Shown here piece after piece: positions 1-7,563 of a stretch of DNA of 33,177 nucleotides; within the stretch, counting starts at the first letter, position 1, and every line of letters starts with the position of its first letter. A program made the translations under genes and the position numbers. The notes under the pieces are model-generated. The model was given only the letters and a program-made list of their open reading frames with translations, was not told the DNA's origin and searched no databases. Location of the stretch: assembly GCA_023819225.1 (NCBI GenBank), contig JAMWCZ010000005.1:1-33177 (forward strand). The letters run 5' to 3'. This stretch comes from Candidatus Omnitrophota bacterium. Lineage in GTDB: Bacteria > Ratteibacteria > UBA8468 > B48-G9 > JAFGKM01.

Positions 1-1496
1 TTTTTGGCTTTCATGAGAAGTTCTGATGGTAGCGTATCTACATTATATCTATAAAGTTCTTTTTCCATATCAATAATTTCCTTTATGTTATGAAGAAACC
101 ACGGATCAACCGCTGAGTGTCTATATATCTCATCAGTAGTAAAGCCAGCAATGAATGCATATCTTAAATAAAATATCCTTTCATCATCAGGGATGGCTAT
201 TTTTCTTATTATAAGGTCCTTCTCTTCTTCAGTAAATTTATGATTGATATCCCATCTATCTTTTCTGTCAGAACCAAATCCATATCTACCTATCTCAAGT
301 GAACGAATTCCTTTTTGAAGTGCCTCACGGAAATTTCTCCCTATAGACATTGCCTCACCTACTGCCTTCATAGAAGTTGTAATTGTAGTATCGGCACCGG
401 GAAACTTTTCAAAAGTAAACCGTGGAATTTTAAAAACGCAGTAGTCAACTGTCGGCTCTGAAAAGCAGGTTGTCTTCCCTGTTATCTGATTTTTTATCTC
501 ATCAAGAGTATACCCAACCGCTAACTTTGTTGCTATCCTTGCTATGGGAAAACCAGTTGCTTTTGATGCAAGGGCTGAGCTTCTTGATACCCTTGGATTT
601 ACTTCTATAATAACGACATCTCCATTTTCTGGATTTACAGCATATTGTATATTAGCACCTCCATTCACCCCTATCTTTCTTATAACTCTTTTAGAAAGTT
701 CAACAAGATTTTCATATTCTCTTGTACTCAATGTCTGGGCAGGAGCAACTACAATACTATCCCCTGTGTGAAGTCCCATCGGGTCAACATTCTCCATTGA
801 TGTAACAATAATTGCATTATCTTCTATATCCCTCATTACCTCAAACTCTATTTCCTTCCATCCCAGGACGGACTGTTCTATCAAGACCTCATGGATAGGG
901 CTTGTATCAAGAGCAAATTCTAGTTTCTTTTCAAACTCTTCCATATTGTAAGCAACAGAACCTCCTGTACCACCAAGCGTATAGGCAGGCCTCAAGATAA
1001 GCGGGAACCCCATCTTTTCACCTATCTCAAGCCCTTCTTTAAAATTATAGGCGAGAGCACTATCTGGAACCTTAAGGCCAATCTCTATCATTGCTTTCTT
1101 GAAAAGTTCTCTGTCTTCTGCTCTGGCAATCGCTTCTATATTAGCACCTATTACCTCAACACCATATTTATCCAGCACACCTTCTTTTGCAAGGAATGTT
1201 GCAAGGTTAAGCCCTGTCTGGCCTCCGAGTGTTGGAAGTAAAGCATCAGGGCTTTCTTTTGCTATTATCTTTGCCAGGACATCTATTGTAAGGGGCTCCA
1301 GATAAATTGAATCAGCCATTTGAGGGTCTGTCATAATCGTAGCGGGGTTGCTGTTGACAAGAACTATATTATAACCTTCTTCCATCAGTGATTTACATGC
1401 CTGAGAGCCAGAATAGTCAAATTCACATGCCTGTCCTATTATAATAGGACCTGAACCAATTATCATAACCTTTTTGATATCCTTTCTTTTAGGCAT
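1..1496 (-). CDS. carB: Carbamoyl-phosphate synthase large subunit, N-terminal part (cut by window edge)
   Basis: Makes carbamoyl phosphate from bicarbonate, ammonia and 2 ATP for pyrimidine and arginine synthesis, normally with ammonia tunnelled from CarA. About 498 residues are visible, starting [17 protein letters not shown]; the C-terminal half runs off the left edge. The first ATP-grasp domain is intact: the Gly-rich loop GGTGGS, then [18 protein letters not shown], then [14 protein letters not shown] leading into the oligomerisation domain. The ATG follows a good ribosome site (AAAGGGGA), 11 bases after the carA stop. Last visible gene of the minus-strand operon. Nothing odd is seen in the synthetase half, in contrast with the ruined glutaminase of its partner CarA, so it is expected to accept ammonia. 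Identity is very sure. Confidence 0.97.
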   Translation of the reverse strand, partial: MPKRKDIKKVMIIGSGPIIIGQACEFDYSGSQACKSLMEEGYNIVLVNSNPATIMTDPQMADSIYLEPLTIDVLAKIIAKESPDALLPTLGGQTGLNLATFLAKEGVLDKYGVEVIGANIEAIARAEDRELFKKAMIEIGLKVPDSALAYNFKEGLEIGEKMGFPLILRPAYTLGGTGGSVAYNMEEFEKKLEFALDTSPIHEVLIEQSVLGWKEIEFEVMRDIEDNAIIVTSMENVDPMGLHTGDSIVVAPAQTLSTREYENLVELSKRVIRKIGVNGGANIQYAVNPENGDVVIIEVNPRVSRSSALASKATGFPIARIATKLAVGYTLDEIKNQITGKTTCFSEPTVDYCVFKIPRFTFEKFPGADTTITTSMKAVGEAMSIGRNFREALQKGIRSLEIGRYGFGSDRKDRWDINHKFTEEEKDLIIRKIAIPDDERIFYLRYAFIAGFTTDEIYRHSAVDPWFLHNIKEIIDMEKELYRYNVDTLPSELLMKAK

Positions 1497-1507
1497 CTAT
1501 TCCCCTT

Positions 1508-2503
1508 TCATAAAATTTCTTCTATAAACTCTTTTTGTAGTTGGAATGTTGTGGAAATTAACTTATTATCCCTGTCTACAATACCTTCTACAGAGGTATC
1601 ATTAATATTGATAAACCTTATTATATTTTTTATAGATTTGCTTTCCACTATTAAACTGTGTGCCTGTTCTGTAATATATTTCTTCCCTGTTTTTATATCA
1701 CATACAGGATGGTTCGTTCCGTAATGGTTAACCTTCCCCTCTGCTATCCTTCCACCCATAGCAAGGACAACTGCAAGGTGTCCTGCACCTACTCCCAAAA
1801 TAGGTATTTTACCTATAAATTCCTTTATTATCTCCGCTGTCCTTTTAATAGAATTTATATCTTCAAAAGAAGAAAGATAAATCACCTTTGCCATAGAAAG
1901 TGCATCTTTCACTTCAGGAAAGGTATCACTTAAAAAGATTATTTGTATTCCCAAACTCTCCAGAAGAGCCAATTCACTTTTTTTTATCTTATTTATAACC
2001 GCAACAAATGGAACTCCCTTCTTTATAAAAACATCCTCTTCTACAGGAATAGAAATTTCTATATCTTCCTTCATCATCCTGAATATCTCTTTTTCATCCA
2101 ATGAGAGAGGAGCAATTGTTCCTTTTATACCTTTATTATCTCTAATTATCTCGGTTATAAGTTGTGTGTCCAGACCTTCAATAACATTTATATCTTTTCC
2201 TTTTAAAAACTCTTTCAGTGAACACCTCGCCCTGAAGTTGCTGTATATCTGACTGTATTCAGATATGACAATACCTGATGGATATATAGTATCTGTTTCT
2301 ATATCCTCATAGTTTATCCCATAGTTCCCTATGAGAGGATAGGTAAAACACACTATCTTACCGCAGTATTCAGGGCTGGTTAATACCTTTTCATATCCTA
2401 CAACCCTTGTATCAAAAACCACCATTCCTGTTTTTGCTCCTCTTTCTATAAAAAGATTCCCTTCGAATCTCTCTCCATTTTCCAACACAAGTTTTCCTTT
2501 CAT
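1508..2503 (-). CDS. carA: Carbamoyl-phosphate synthase small subunit with a non-catalytic glutaminase domain
   Basis: CarA normally hydrolyses glutamine and passes ammonia to CarB. At 331 residues it is shorter than the usual 360-380. The N-terminal structural domain is well kept (residues 1-150: LVLENGERFEGN, GYEKVLTSPEY, TYPLIGNYG, SNFRA). The class-I glutaminase domain is not. The nucleophile motif GICLGHQ reads GVGAGHL (237-243), so the Cys is Gly. The oxyanion-loop motif SNGPGDP is replaced around SSFED (211-215). The terminal HPE carrying the catalytic His and Glu is absent (the end reads TTFQLQKEFIEEIL). The His of the QNHG motif survives as QAHS. The ATG overlaps the purF stop by 4 bases behind GGAGGAAAG, suggesting translational coupling. 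Family knowledge: human CPS1 also lacks the Cys and uses free ammonia. I infer a structural or allosteric subunit. Confidence 0.9.
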   Translation of the reverse strand: MKGKLVLENGERFEGNLFIERGAKTGMVVFDTRVVGYEKVLTSPEYCGKIVCFTYPLIGNYGINYEDIETDTIYPSGIVISEYSQIYSNFRARCSLKEFLKGKDINVIEGLDTQLITEIIRDNKGIKGTIAPLSLDEKEIFRMMKEDIEISIPVEEDVFIKKGVPFVAVINKIKKSELALLESLGIQIIFLSDTFPEVKDALSMAKVIYLSSFEDINSIKRTAEIIKEFIGKIPILGVGAGHLAVVLAMGGRIAEGKVNHYGTNHPVCDIKTGKKYITEQAHSLIVESKSIKNIIRFININDTSVEGIVDRDNKLISTTFQLQKEFIEEIL

Positions 2504-3822
2504 CTTTCCTCCACTCGTTTTCCTGTAAAACAGGAAAGGCAGAGATGGTCTTTATGTAGTCCTATTGCATCTATGAAATCATCAAGAGTATTGTATTTCA
2601 AACTGTCTGCTCCTATTCGCTCTCTTATTCCATCAACAGAAAATTTCTTTGCTGCAAGTTCCCTGTAAGAACGGGTTGATATTCCGTAAAAACAGGGGGC
2701 CACAAGAGGAGGGCAGGCAATCCTTACATGGACTTCTTTTGCTCCGGCATTTTTCAGTTCCATAACCTTAAACTGTATCTGTGTACCTCTTACAATAGAA
2801 TCATCACAAAGGACTATTTTTTTACCCCTTACATTTTCCTTTATCACGGAGAGTTTTATCCGTGCCTCTTCGTCTCTACTCTCCTGAGTTAATGGAGTAT
2901 AACTTCTACTTGCAAACCTGTCTATAAGGAAGACCTCTTCATAGGGTATCCCTGAAGAATGATGATAACCGAGTGCACAGCCAATACCAGAAAATGGCAC
3001 AGGTGCTACTAAATCAGCAGACATATTCTTATCTTTCTCTGCTAACTTTTTACCAAAATTCTCCCTTGCCCTTATTACAGGAATACCCTCTATGACTGAA
3101 TCAATTGAGGCAGTATATGCCCATTCAAATGCACAGAAGGCCGGCTGGGAATTTTTAATCTTTGTAAGTGTATTCAGCCCTTTCTTACTTATAAATATTA
3201 TTTCTCCGGGCTCCACATCTCTGAGAATCTCCATACCGAGGATATCAAAAGCTCTGGATTCAGAAGATACCGCAAGAGAGCCATCTTTTTTCCCGAGTAT
3301 AAGCGGCTTAAATCCATAGGGGTCCCTTGCAGCATATATTCCATCTTTTGTAAGCATGACAATACTGTAAGCACCTTTAACTTTTTCACTCAATCTAATC
3401 ATTCCATTAAGAAAATCCTTCTCATAGGAGATAAGTTTTCCTAAAAGTTCTATATCTGTTTCGCTGCTGAATGAGTGCCCTTCATTTTTTAATTGATTCC
3501 TTAACTTTATACTGTTAAGTATATTACCACTGAAAGCAATTGCGAATTTTCCCATTCTAGAGATTAAGATAACTGGCTGACGGTCCTTCAAACTTACATG
3601 TCCTATACCAACTGCTCCTTTAAGCAAATGAAGATCCTCTTCTGTGAAGGTATGTCGCACAAATCCTTTGTGGGTTATAATATGGATATCAGCAGAAGAA
3701 TATGTTGCTATACCACAGTATCTCTGACCACGATGCTGTAGTTTAAATATACCATAATATATATCTTTTACTACCTGTTTATCAGCACTAAACAATCCAA
3801 AAACACCGCAGTTTTCTTCCAT
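2500..3822 (-). CDS. purF: Amidophosphoribosyltransferase (PurF family) with altered glutamine site
   Basis: First step of purine synthesis: PRPP plus ammonia from glutamine to phosphoribosylamine. The 440 residues comprise an Ntn glutaminase domain (about 5-220) and a phosphoribosyltransferase domain. The transferase side looks active: VLCDDSIVRGT (337-347) is the PRPP loop, with RSYTPLTQESR before it. All four Fe-S cluster Cys of the B. subtilis type are present (C230, C377, C428, C431). The N-terminal Cys is C5 behind a short MEEN leader. The glutamine pocket is damaged: GHVRYxTAG reads GHVSLKD, losing the Arg that binds the glutamine carboxylate, with about eight residues deleted; HNGN reads FSGN, losing the oxyanion Asn. 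The Asp equivalent (D123) remains. No clear ribosome site precedes the ATG. It may work on ammonia; a PurF paralogue of other function is possible. Confidence 0.88.
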   Translation of the reverse strand: MEENCGVFGLFSADKQVVKDIYYGIFKLQHRGQRYCGIATYSSADIHIITHKGFVRHTFTEEDLHLLKGAVGIGHVSLKDRQPVILISRMGKFAIAFSGNILNSIKLRNQLKNEGHSFSSETDIELLGKLISYEKDFLNGMIRLSEKVKGAYSIVMLTKDGIYAARDPYGFKPLILGKKDGSLAVSSESRAFDILGMEILRDVEPGEIIFISKKGLNTLTKIKNSQPAFCAFEWAYTASIDSVIEGIPVIRARENFGKKLAEKDKNMSADLVAPVPFSGIGCALGYHHSSGIPYEEVFLIDRFASRSYTPLTQESRDEEARIKLSVIKENVRGKKIVLCDDSIVRGTQIQFKVMELKNAGAKEVHVRIACPPLVAPCFYGISTRSYRELAAKKFSVDGIRERIGADSLKYNTLDDFIDAIGLHKDHLCLSCFTGKRVEER

Positions 3823-3841
3823 TTTTTTGATTTTTGACTTA

Positions 3842-4777
3842 TTATATATACTCTATTGTACTGGGTGGCTTGGGTGTTATATCATACACTACCTTTACCA
3901 CACCAGGAACTTCCTTTAAAATTCTGTCCCTTACTTTGAAAAGTGTTGCCCATGGAATTTTACAGGGGCTGGCTGTAAGGGCATCCTTTGACTCAACGGC
4001 CCTTATTGCAATAATATCTCCTAACATCCTTTTCCCTTGAACCATACCTGTGGCTTTATCAGAAAGCAAAACTGCCATAACCTGAAATATACTGGCACCT
4101 GTTATACTCATCTCAACTATTTTTGTTGCCTTTCTTATCTTCTCTACCCTTTCAGGGACAACTTCTCCTATAATCCGCGTTGCCAGCCCTGGACCGGGAA
4201 AGGGCTTTCTTTCTGCAAATTTATTCGGTAGACCTAATTTTTTTGCAACCTCTCTTACCTGATGTTTATAAAGTTCCCTTAATGGTTCAACTACTTGTAG
4301 GCCAAAAGTGGCTGGATTAAGCCCTATCTGGGACAGAACATTATGCTGCGTTTTTATCCCTTTCTGTGTCTCTACAATATCTGCTGCTATAGTTCCCTGA
4401 ATAAGAAAATCTACAGAATAACTTTTCACTGCCTGTCCTAATGTTCTGTAAAAAGTATCTCTGAAAGCAATCCTTTTCTCTTCGGGGTCTACTTTTCCCT
4501 TCAGTGCTTCAAAAAAACTTTCTTTTACATCCCATATCTCAAGGTTTATCCCTACACTTTCAAAAAACTTCCTCACCTCTTCCGGTTCTCCCTCTCTCAT
4601 AAGGCCATCATCAAGAAAAAGCACAACAATGTTTTCGCCCAGCGATTTCCTTGCAAGCATAGCACAGGTCATACTGTCAACACCACCCGATGTTGCTATA
4701 ATTGCCCTGCTATTACCTATTTTTACCTTCAATTCTTTTGTCTTCTCGGATATAAATTTAATGGGAGAGAAAGCCAT
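3842..4777 (-). CDS. guaA: GMP synthase ATP-pyrophosphatase subunit, no glutaminase domain
   Basis: Adenylates XMP and aminates it to GMP. The 311 residues match only the C-terminal two-thirds of bacterial GuaA. The protein begins MAFSPIKFISEK directly ahead of the pyrophosphatase loop SGGVDS (30-35), as in the archaeal stand-alone GuaAb subunit. Further motifs are LDDGLMREGE, GTIAADIVET, EPLRELYKHQVR, RKPFPGPGLATRI and the C-terminal dimerisation end ITPKPPSTIEYI. There is an excellent ribosome site (AAGGAGGTC) seven bases from the ATG, and the upstream gene ends 36 bases away, so this is a native short form and not a truncation. No GuaAa glutaminase partner is encoded in the window. It lies next to purF, carA and carB, the other amidotransferase systems with defective glutaminases. 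Confidence 0.93.
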   Translation of the reverse strand: MAFSPIKFISEKTKELKVKIGNSRAIIATSGGVDSMTCAMLARKSLGENIVVLFLDDGLMREGEPEEVRKFFESVGINLEIWDVKESFFEALKGKVDPEEKRIAFRDTFYRTLGQAVKSYSVDFLIQGTIAADIVETQKGIKTQHNVLSQIGLNPATFGLQVVEPLRELYKHQVREVAKKLGLPNKFAERKPFPGPGLATRIIGEVVPERVEKIRKATKIVEMSITGASIFQVMAVLLSDKATGMVQGKRMLGDIIAIRAVESKDALTASPCKIPWATLFKVRDRILKEVPGVVKVVYDITPKPPSTIEYI

Positions 4778-4812
4778 TTTTCCGACCTCCTTTCTGATTT
4801 TTCTTAAATAAA

Positions 4813-5796
4813 TTATATTATATTAAATAGCAATGTGTCAAATTCTGTCACATTTACACTTTTCAAAGATGGTTTTATCTTCAAATAAAAAAGAGGGACC
4901 TTCCAATCATGCTTTATTAATTTTACATAGTCCTTTTCCGTTGTTATAAGATATTCTGCGCCCTTTTTTAAAAAAGTGCTTTCCAGTTCCCTTATGTCCT
5001 GCTTCTGATAATGAAAATGGTCAGGGTATATAATCCCATAAACTTTTGATGGTGATAGTGTGGATAGCAGAGAAAAAAAGTTAAAAGGGTTCCCTGTACC
5101 TGTAAATGCAATGACAACCCTGTTCTTTATAAAATCAGGAGATATATCCCCCTCATTACTTCTTACACTTTCTATCTCATAATCCATAATAAATATCGGT
5201 TTTTTAAACCTTAAAAGATAATCTATGAGGTTTTTGTACATTATACCATCCACCATATATGGATGGCTTAATATAAAAACATCTGCCCTTTTAAGTTCTC
5301 TCTTTGGCTCCCTTAAAAGTCCGGATGGTAACAACATATTGTTGTCAAATGGTTTTGCCATATCTATAACAAGGACCTCCATATCTTTATAGATATTGTG
5401 GCAGTGAAATCCATCATCAAGGATAATAACATCTTTTCTATCTCCTTTCATCCCTCTTGTAATTTCTTCTATAATCTTACCTGTAATTGTTATATCCGGA
5501 AAATTTTTTTTAACCATAACAGCTTCATCTCCAAGTTCTGTATTGAGATACATCCTTCTACCTTTTATTGCACCAGAAGAAGCAACAATGATATGCTTTC
5601 CATATCTCTGATAAAAACTCGCTATGTACATCACAAGAGGCGTCTTTCCTGTACCCCCTGCAGTTATATTTCCTACACTTATAACAGAAATATCTAGTTT
5701 TCTCTGTCTTGTAAGACACCTTTTCATATATATAACTGCCAGATAAAATAAACAGAAGGGTAGAAGATATATTGAAATGATTTTAAAAACCAACAA
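4813..5796 (-). CDS. lpxK: Tetraacyldisaccharide 4'-kinase
   Basis: Phosphorylates the lipid A disaccharide at 4' on the inner face of the inner membrane. Evidence: an N-terminal hydrophobic segment (LLPFCLFYLAV), the Walker A motif VGNITAGGTGKTP, ILDDGFHCH matching the family DDG-H motif, the LPSGLLREP stretch, and TTEKDYVKL near the C terminus. The start is uncertain. The longest ATG frame begins at 5916 but overlaps endoQ by 86 bases and has no ribosome site. I chose the TTG at 5796 behind GGGAAG, which gives about 327 residues, the length of E. coli LpxK; TTG 5856 or ATG 5904 are alternatives. Its presence implies an outer membrane with lipid A. Part of the same minus-strand operon as endoQ and guaA. 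Confidence 0.88.
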   Translation of the reverse strand: MLVFKIISIYLLPFCLFYLAVIYMKRCLTRQRKLDISVISVGNITAGGTGKTPLVMYIASFYQRYGKHIIVASSGAIKGRRMYLNTELGDEAVMVKKNFPDITITGKIIEEITRGMKGDRKDVIILDDGFHCHNIYKDMEVLVIDMAKPFDNNMLLPSGLLREPKRELKRADVFILSHPYMVDGIMYKNLIDYLLRFKKPIFIMDYEIESVRSNEGDISPDFIKNRVVIAFTGTGNPFNFFSLLSTLSPSKVYGIIYPDHFHYQKQDIRELESTFLKKGAEYLITTEKDYVKLIKHDWKVPLFYLKIKPSLKSVNVTEFDTLLFNII

Positions 5797-5830
5797 ATCT
5801 TCCCGTAGGATAAATCTTCTATAGATTGAA

Positions 5831-7063
5831 CTAAAAAAGGGTCTGCTCGTCCTCAATTTTAGAAGTTCTACAGGGTATCTCCACCTTTCCAAATTCTCCA
5901 TCATAGCCGGGAACAATATTTATTCTCCCTTTTCTAACACTGCATATTCCATCAACAATATCATACTCTACTATTTTCCTTAAATCATTTTCAGGAAGTT
6001 CAAGAAGTATAGTAAATTCAGGTCCAATACGCTCAATAATTTCTATATACTTGTTCCTTACAGAAAGAGAATCTACATCTTTATGAAAGACACTTGCTAT
6101 AATCTGGTCAAGAGGCACCATCTTCCGGAATGGAACAAACTTAGAAGGTCTATCTCCGTATTTTCTATCAGATAACTCATAAACACGATTCATTACTCCT
6201 ATCGTCAGTTTTCTCCCACATACAGGACAGAGATTGTTATTCTTTTTTGTCTCTTCTGGAGACATACATACATTACAATTTCTGTGCCCATCAAAGTGAT
6301 ATTTTCCCTCTTCAGGAAAATACTCAACGGTTAAGACAAATTTTTCTGTATCCCTTTCTTTTAGTATCTTTTTCAGAGATGGGAAACTAAACTTTTCTGT
6401 AAAGATATTCACCTCTCTGCCTATCTTTGAAGGTGAGTGAGCATCTGAGTTTGAAATAAGGGAGCATTTATCAAGAGCAGATACCATCCAGTTCATCTCA
6501 GGGTCACTGCTTAACCCTGTCTCAAGGGCAAAAATCTCATCTGTGAAATCCCCAAAACACTCATACATTGAGTTAAAACCAGAATTGGAACCAAAAAGAG
6601 AAAAGTGAGGAGTCCATATATGGGCGGGTACTACAAAACCTTTATCATCACTATCTTTAAATATCTTCATAAACTCTATTACATCCATCTGTAATATAGG
6701 TCTGCCGTCTGAATTAAGGTCCGTATATCTTTCAAGAGTTTTGTTGAGTTTATCTGCCTTTGAAAAAGAAGACAAAAAGATAATGAGGTGAACCTTTTTT
6801 ACCTTTCCCTTTCTATCTTCAAAGATATTACATACCTCACCCGTGAGAATAAAATCAGTATTATTGTAGCGGTAGATACCATTTCTGTCTGTCTCTGTTA
6901 GACGACTTGAAAGTTCATGAAACCATAAGAAATGTGTAATATCTCCTGTTCCAAGAAGATTAATACCTTTGTATTTTGACCATTTTGTAAGTTCATCAAG
7001 ATTCATATTTTTACTTGTAGCACGGCTGTATTTAGAATGAATATGAAAGTCCGCTATATACAT
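5831..7063 (-). CDS. Endonuclease Q-like PHP-domain DNA repair nuclease
   Basis: EndoQ nicks DNA 5' of deaminated bases (uracil, hypoxanthine, xanthine) and abasic sites. It is typical of Thermococcales and methanogens and patchy in bacteria. The 410 residues start with the PHP metal motif DFHIHSKYSRATSK (H7, H9), followed by LGTGDITH and E76, PAHIWTPH (H147, H153) and SNSDAHSP (D207, H209). The EndoQ hallmark follows: a zinc-finger region with C263, C266, C279 and C282 (GHRNCNVC...CPVCGRKLT), then GVMNRVYELSDR. The protein ends EDEQTLF, which loosely resembles a sliding-clamp binding tail. The ATG is preceded by AAGGAG at seven bases and overlaps the HIT gene by 10 bases. A generic PHP phosphoesterase is the alternative, but the zinc-finger region argues for EndoQ. 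Confidence 0.85.
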   Translation of the reverse strand: MYIADFHIHSKYSRATSKNMNLDELTKWSKYKGINLLGTGDITHFLWFHELSSRLTETDRNGIYRYNNTDFILTGEVCNIFEDRKGKVKKVHLIIFLSSFSKADKLNKTLERYTDLNSDGRPILQMDVIEFMKIFKDSDDKGFVVPAHIWTPHFSLFGSNSGFNSMYECFGDFTDEIFALETGLSSDPEMNWMVSALDKCSLISNSDAHSPSKIGREVNIFTEKFSFPSLKKILKERDTEKFVLTVEYFPEEGKYHFDGHRNCNVCMSPEETKKNNNLCPVCGRKLTIGVMNRVYELSDRKYGDRPSKFVPFRKMVPLDQIIASVFHKDVDSLSVRNKYIEIIERIGPEFTILLELPENDLRKIVEYDIVDGICSVRKGRINIVPGYDGEFGKVEIPCRTSKIEDEQTLF

Positions 7064-7563
7064 TTTTTTAACTCCTTGAACTCGGGATATAGCAGGTCAT
7101 ACAGTTCTTTCAATGACTGACATATAACCTTTGAATTTGAAATAACCGGCATAAAGTTGGTATCACCCTTCCATCTGGGAACTATGTGGAAATGCAGATG
7201 TCCCGCAACACCTGCACCTGCAATTTCTCCGAGGTTAATTCCTATGTTAAATCCGGTGGGTCTAATAACTTTTTTTATTATTTTTACCGATGCTTTCAGA
7301 AGAAAAAATAATTCCCTTTCCTCTTCTTTTTTTATCCCTTCTATACTACCTGTGTGTCTGTTAGGGACAATCATAAGATGGCCATTATTATAGGGAAATA
7401 TATTGATAACCACAAAGGCATTTTTACCTCTATAGAGAATAAAATTTTTTTTATCATCCCTGCTTTTTATCGCTCTGCAAAGAAAACACTCCCTTTTTTT
7501 ATCGTTCTGCTTTATATACGCCATCCGCCAGGGTGCCCACAGAATATCTATACTTTTCTTCAT
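7054..7563 (-). CDS. HIT-family nucleotide phosphorylase/hydrolase (Ap4A phosphorylase-like)
   Basis: A 169-residue histidine-triad protein. The triad HLHFHIV spans H122, H124 and H126, followed by PRW. The N-terminal ILWAPWRMAYI and a C26-x-x-C29 zinc pair (CFLC) are typical of the branch that includes the mycobacterial Ap4A phosphorylase. Likely acts on dinucleoside polyphosphates or adenylated nucleotides; the exact substrate cannot be read from sequence. The ATG overlaps the cca stop (ATGA) and lies 4 bases behind AAGGTGA. A second, shorter HIT protein of the HinT type is encoded at 14756-15100. Confidence 0.88.
   Translation of the reverse strand: MKKSIDILWAPWRMAYIKQNDKKRECFLCRAIKSRDDKKNFILYRGKNAFVVINIFPYNNGHLMIVPNRHTGSIEGIKKEEERELFFLLKASVKIIKKVIRPTGFNIGINLGEIAGAGVAGHLHFHIVPRWKGDTNFMPVISNSKVICQSLKELYDLLYPEFKELKKCI

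Noticed and set aside
544-1305. Plus-strand frames within carB
   Set aside because: They lie opposite strongly conserved CarB sequence and have no independent support.
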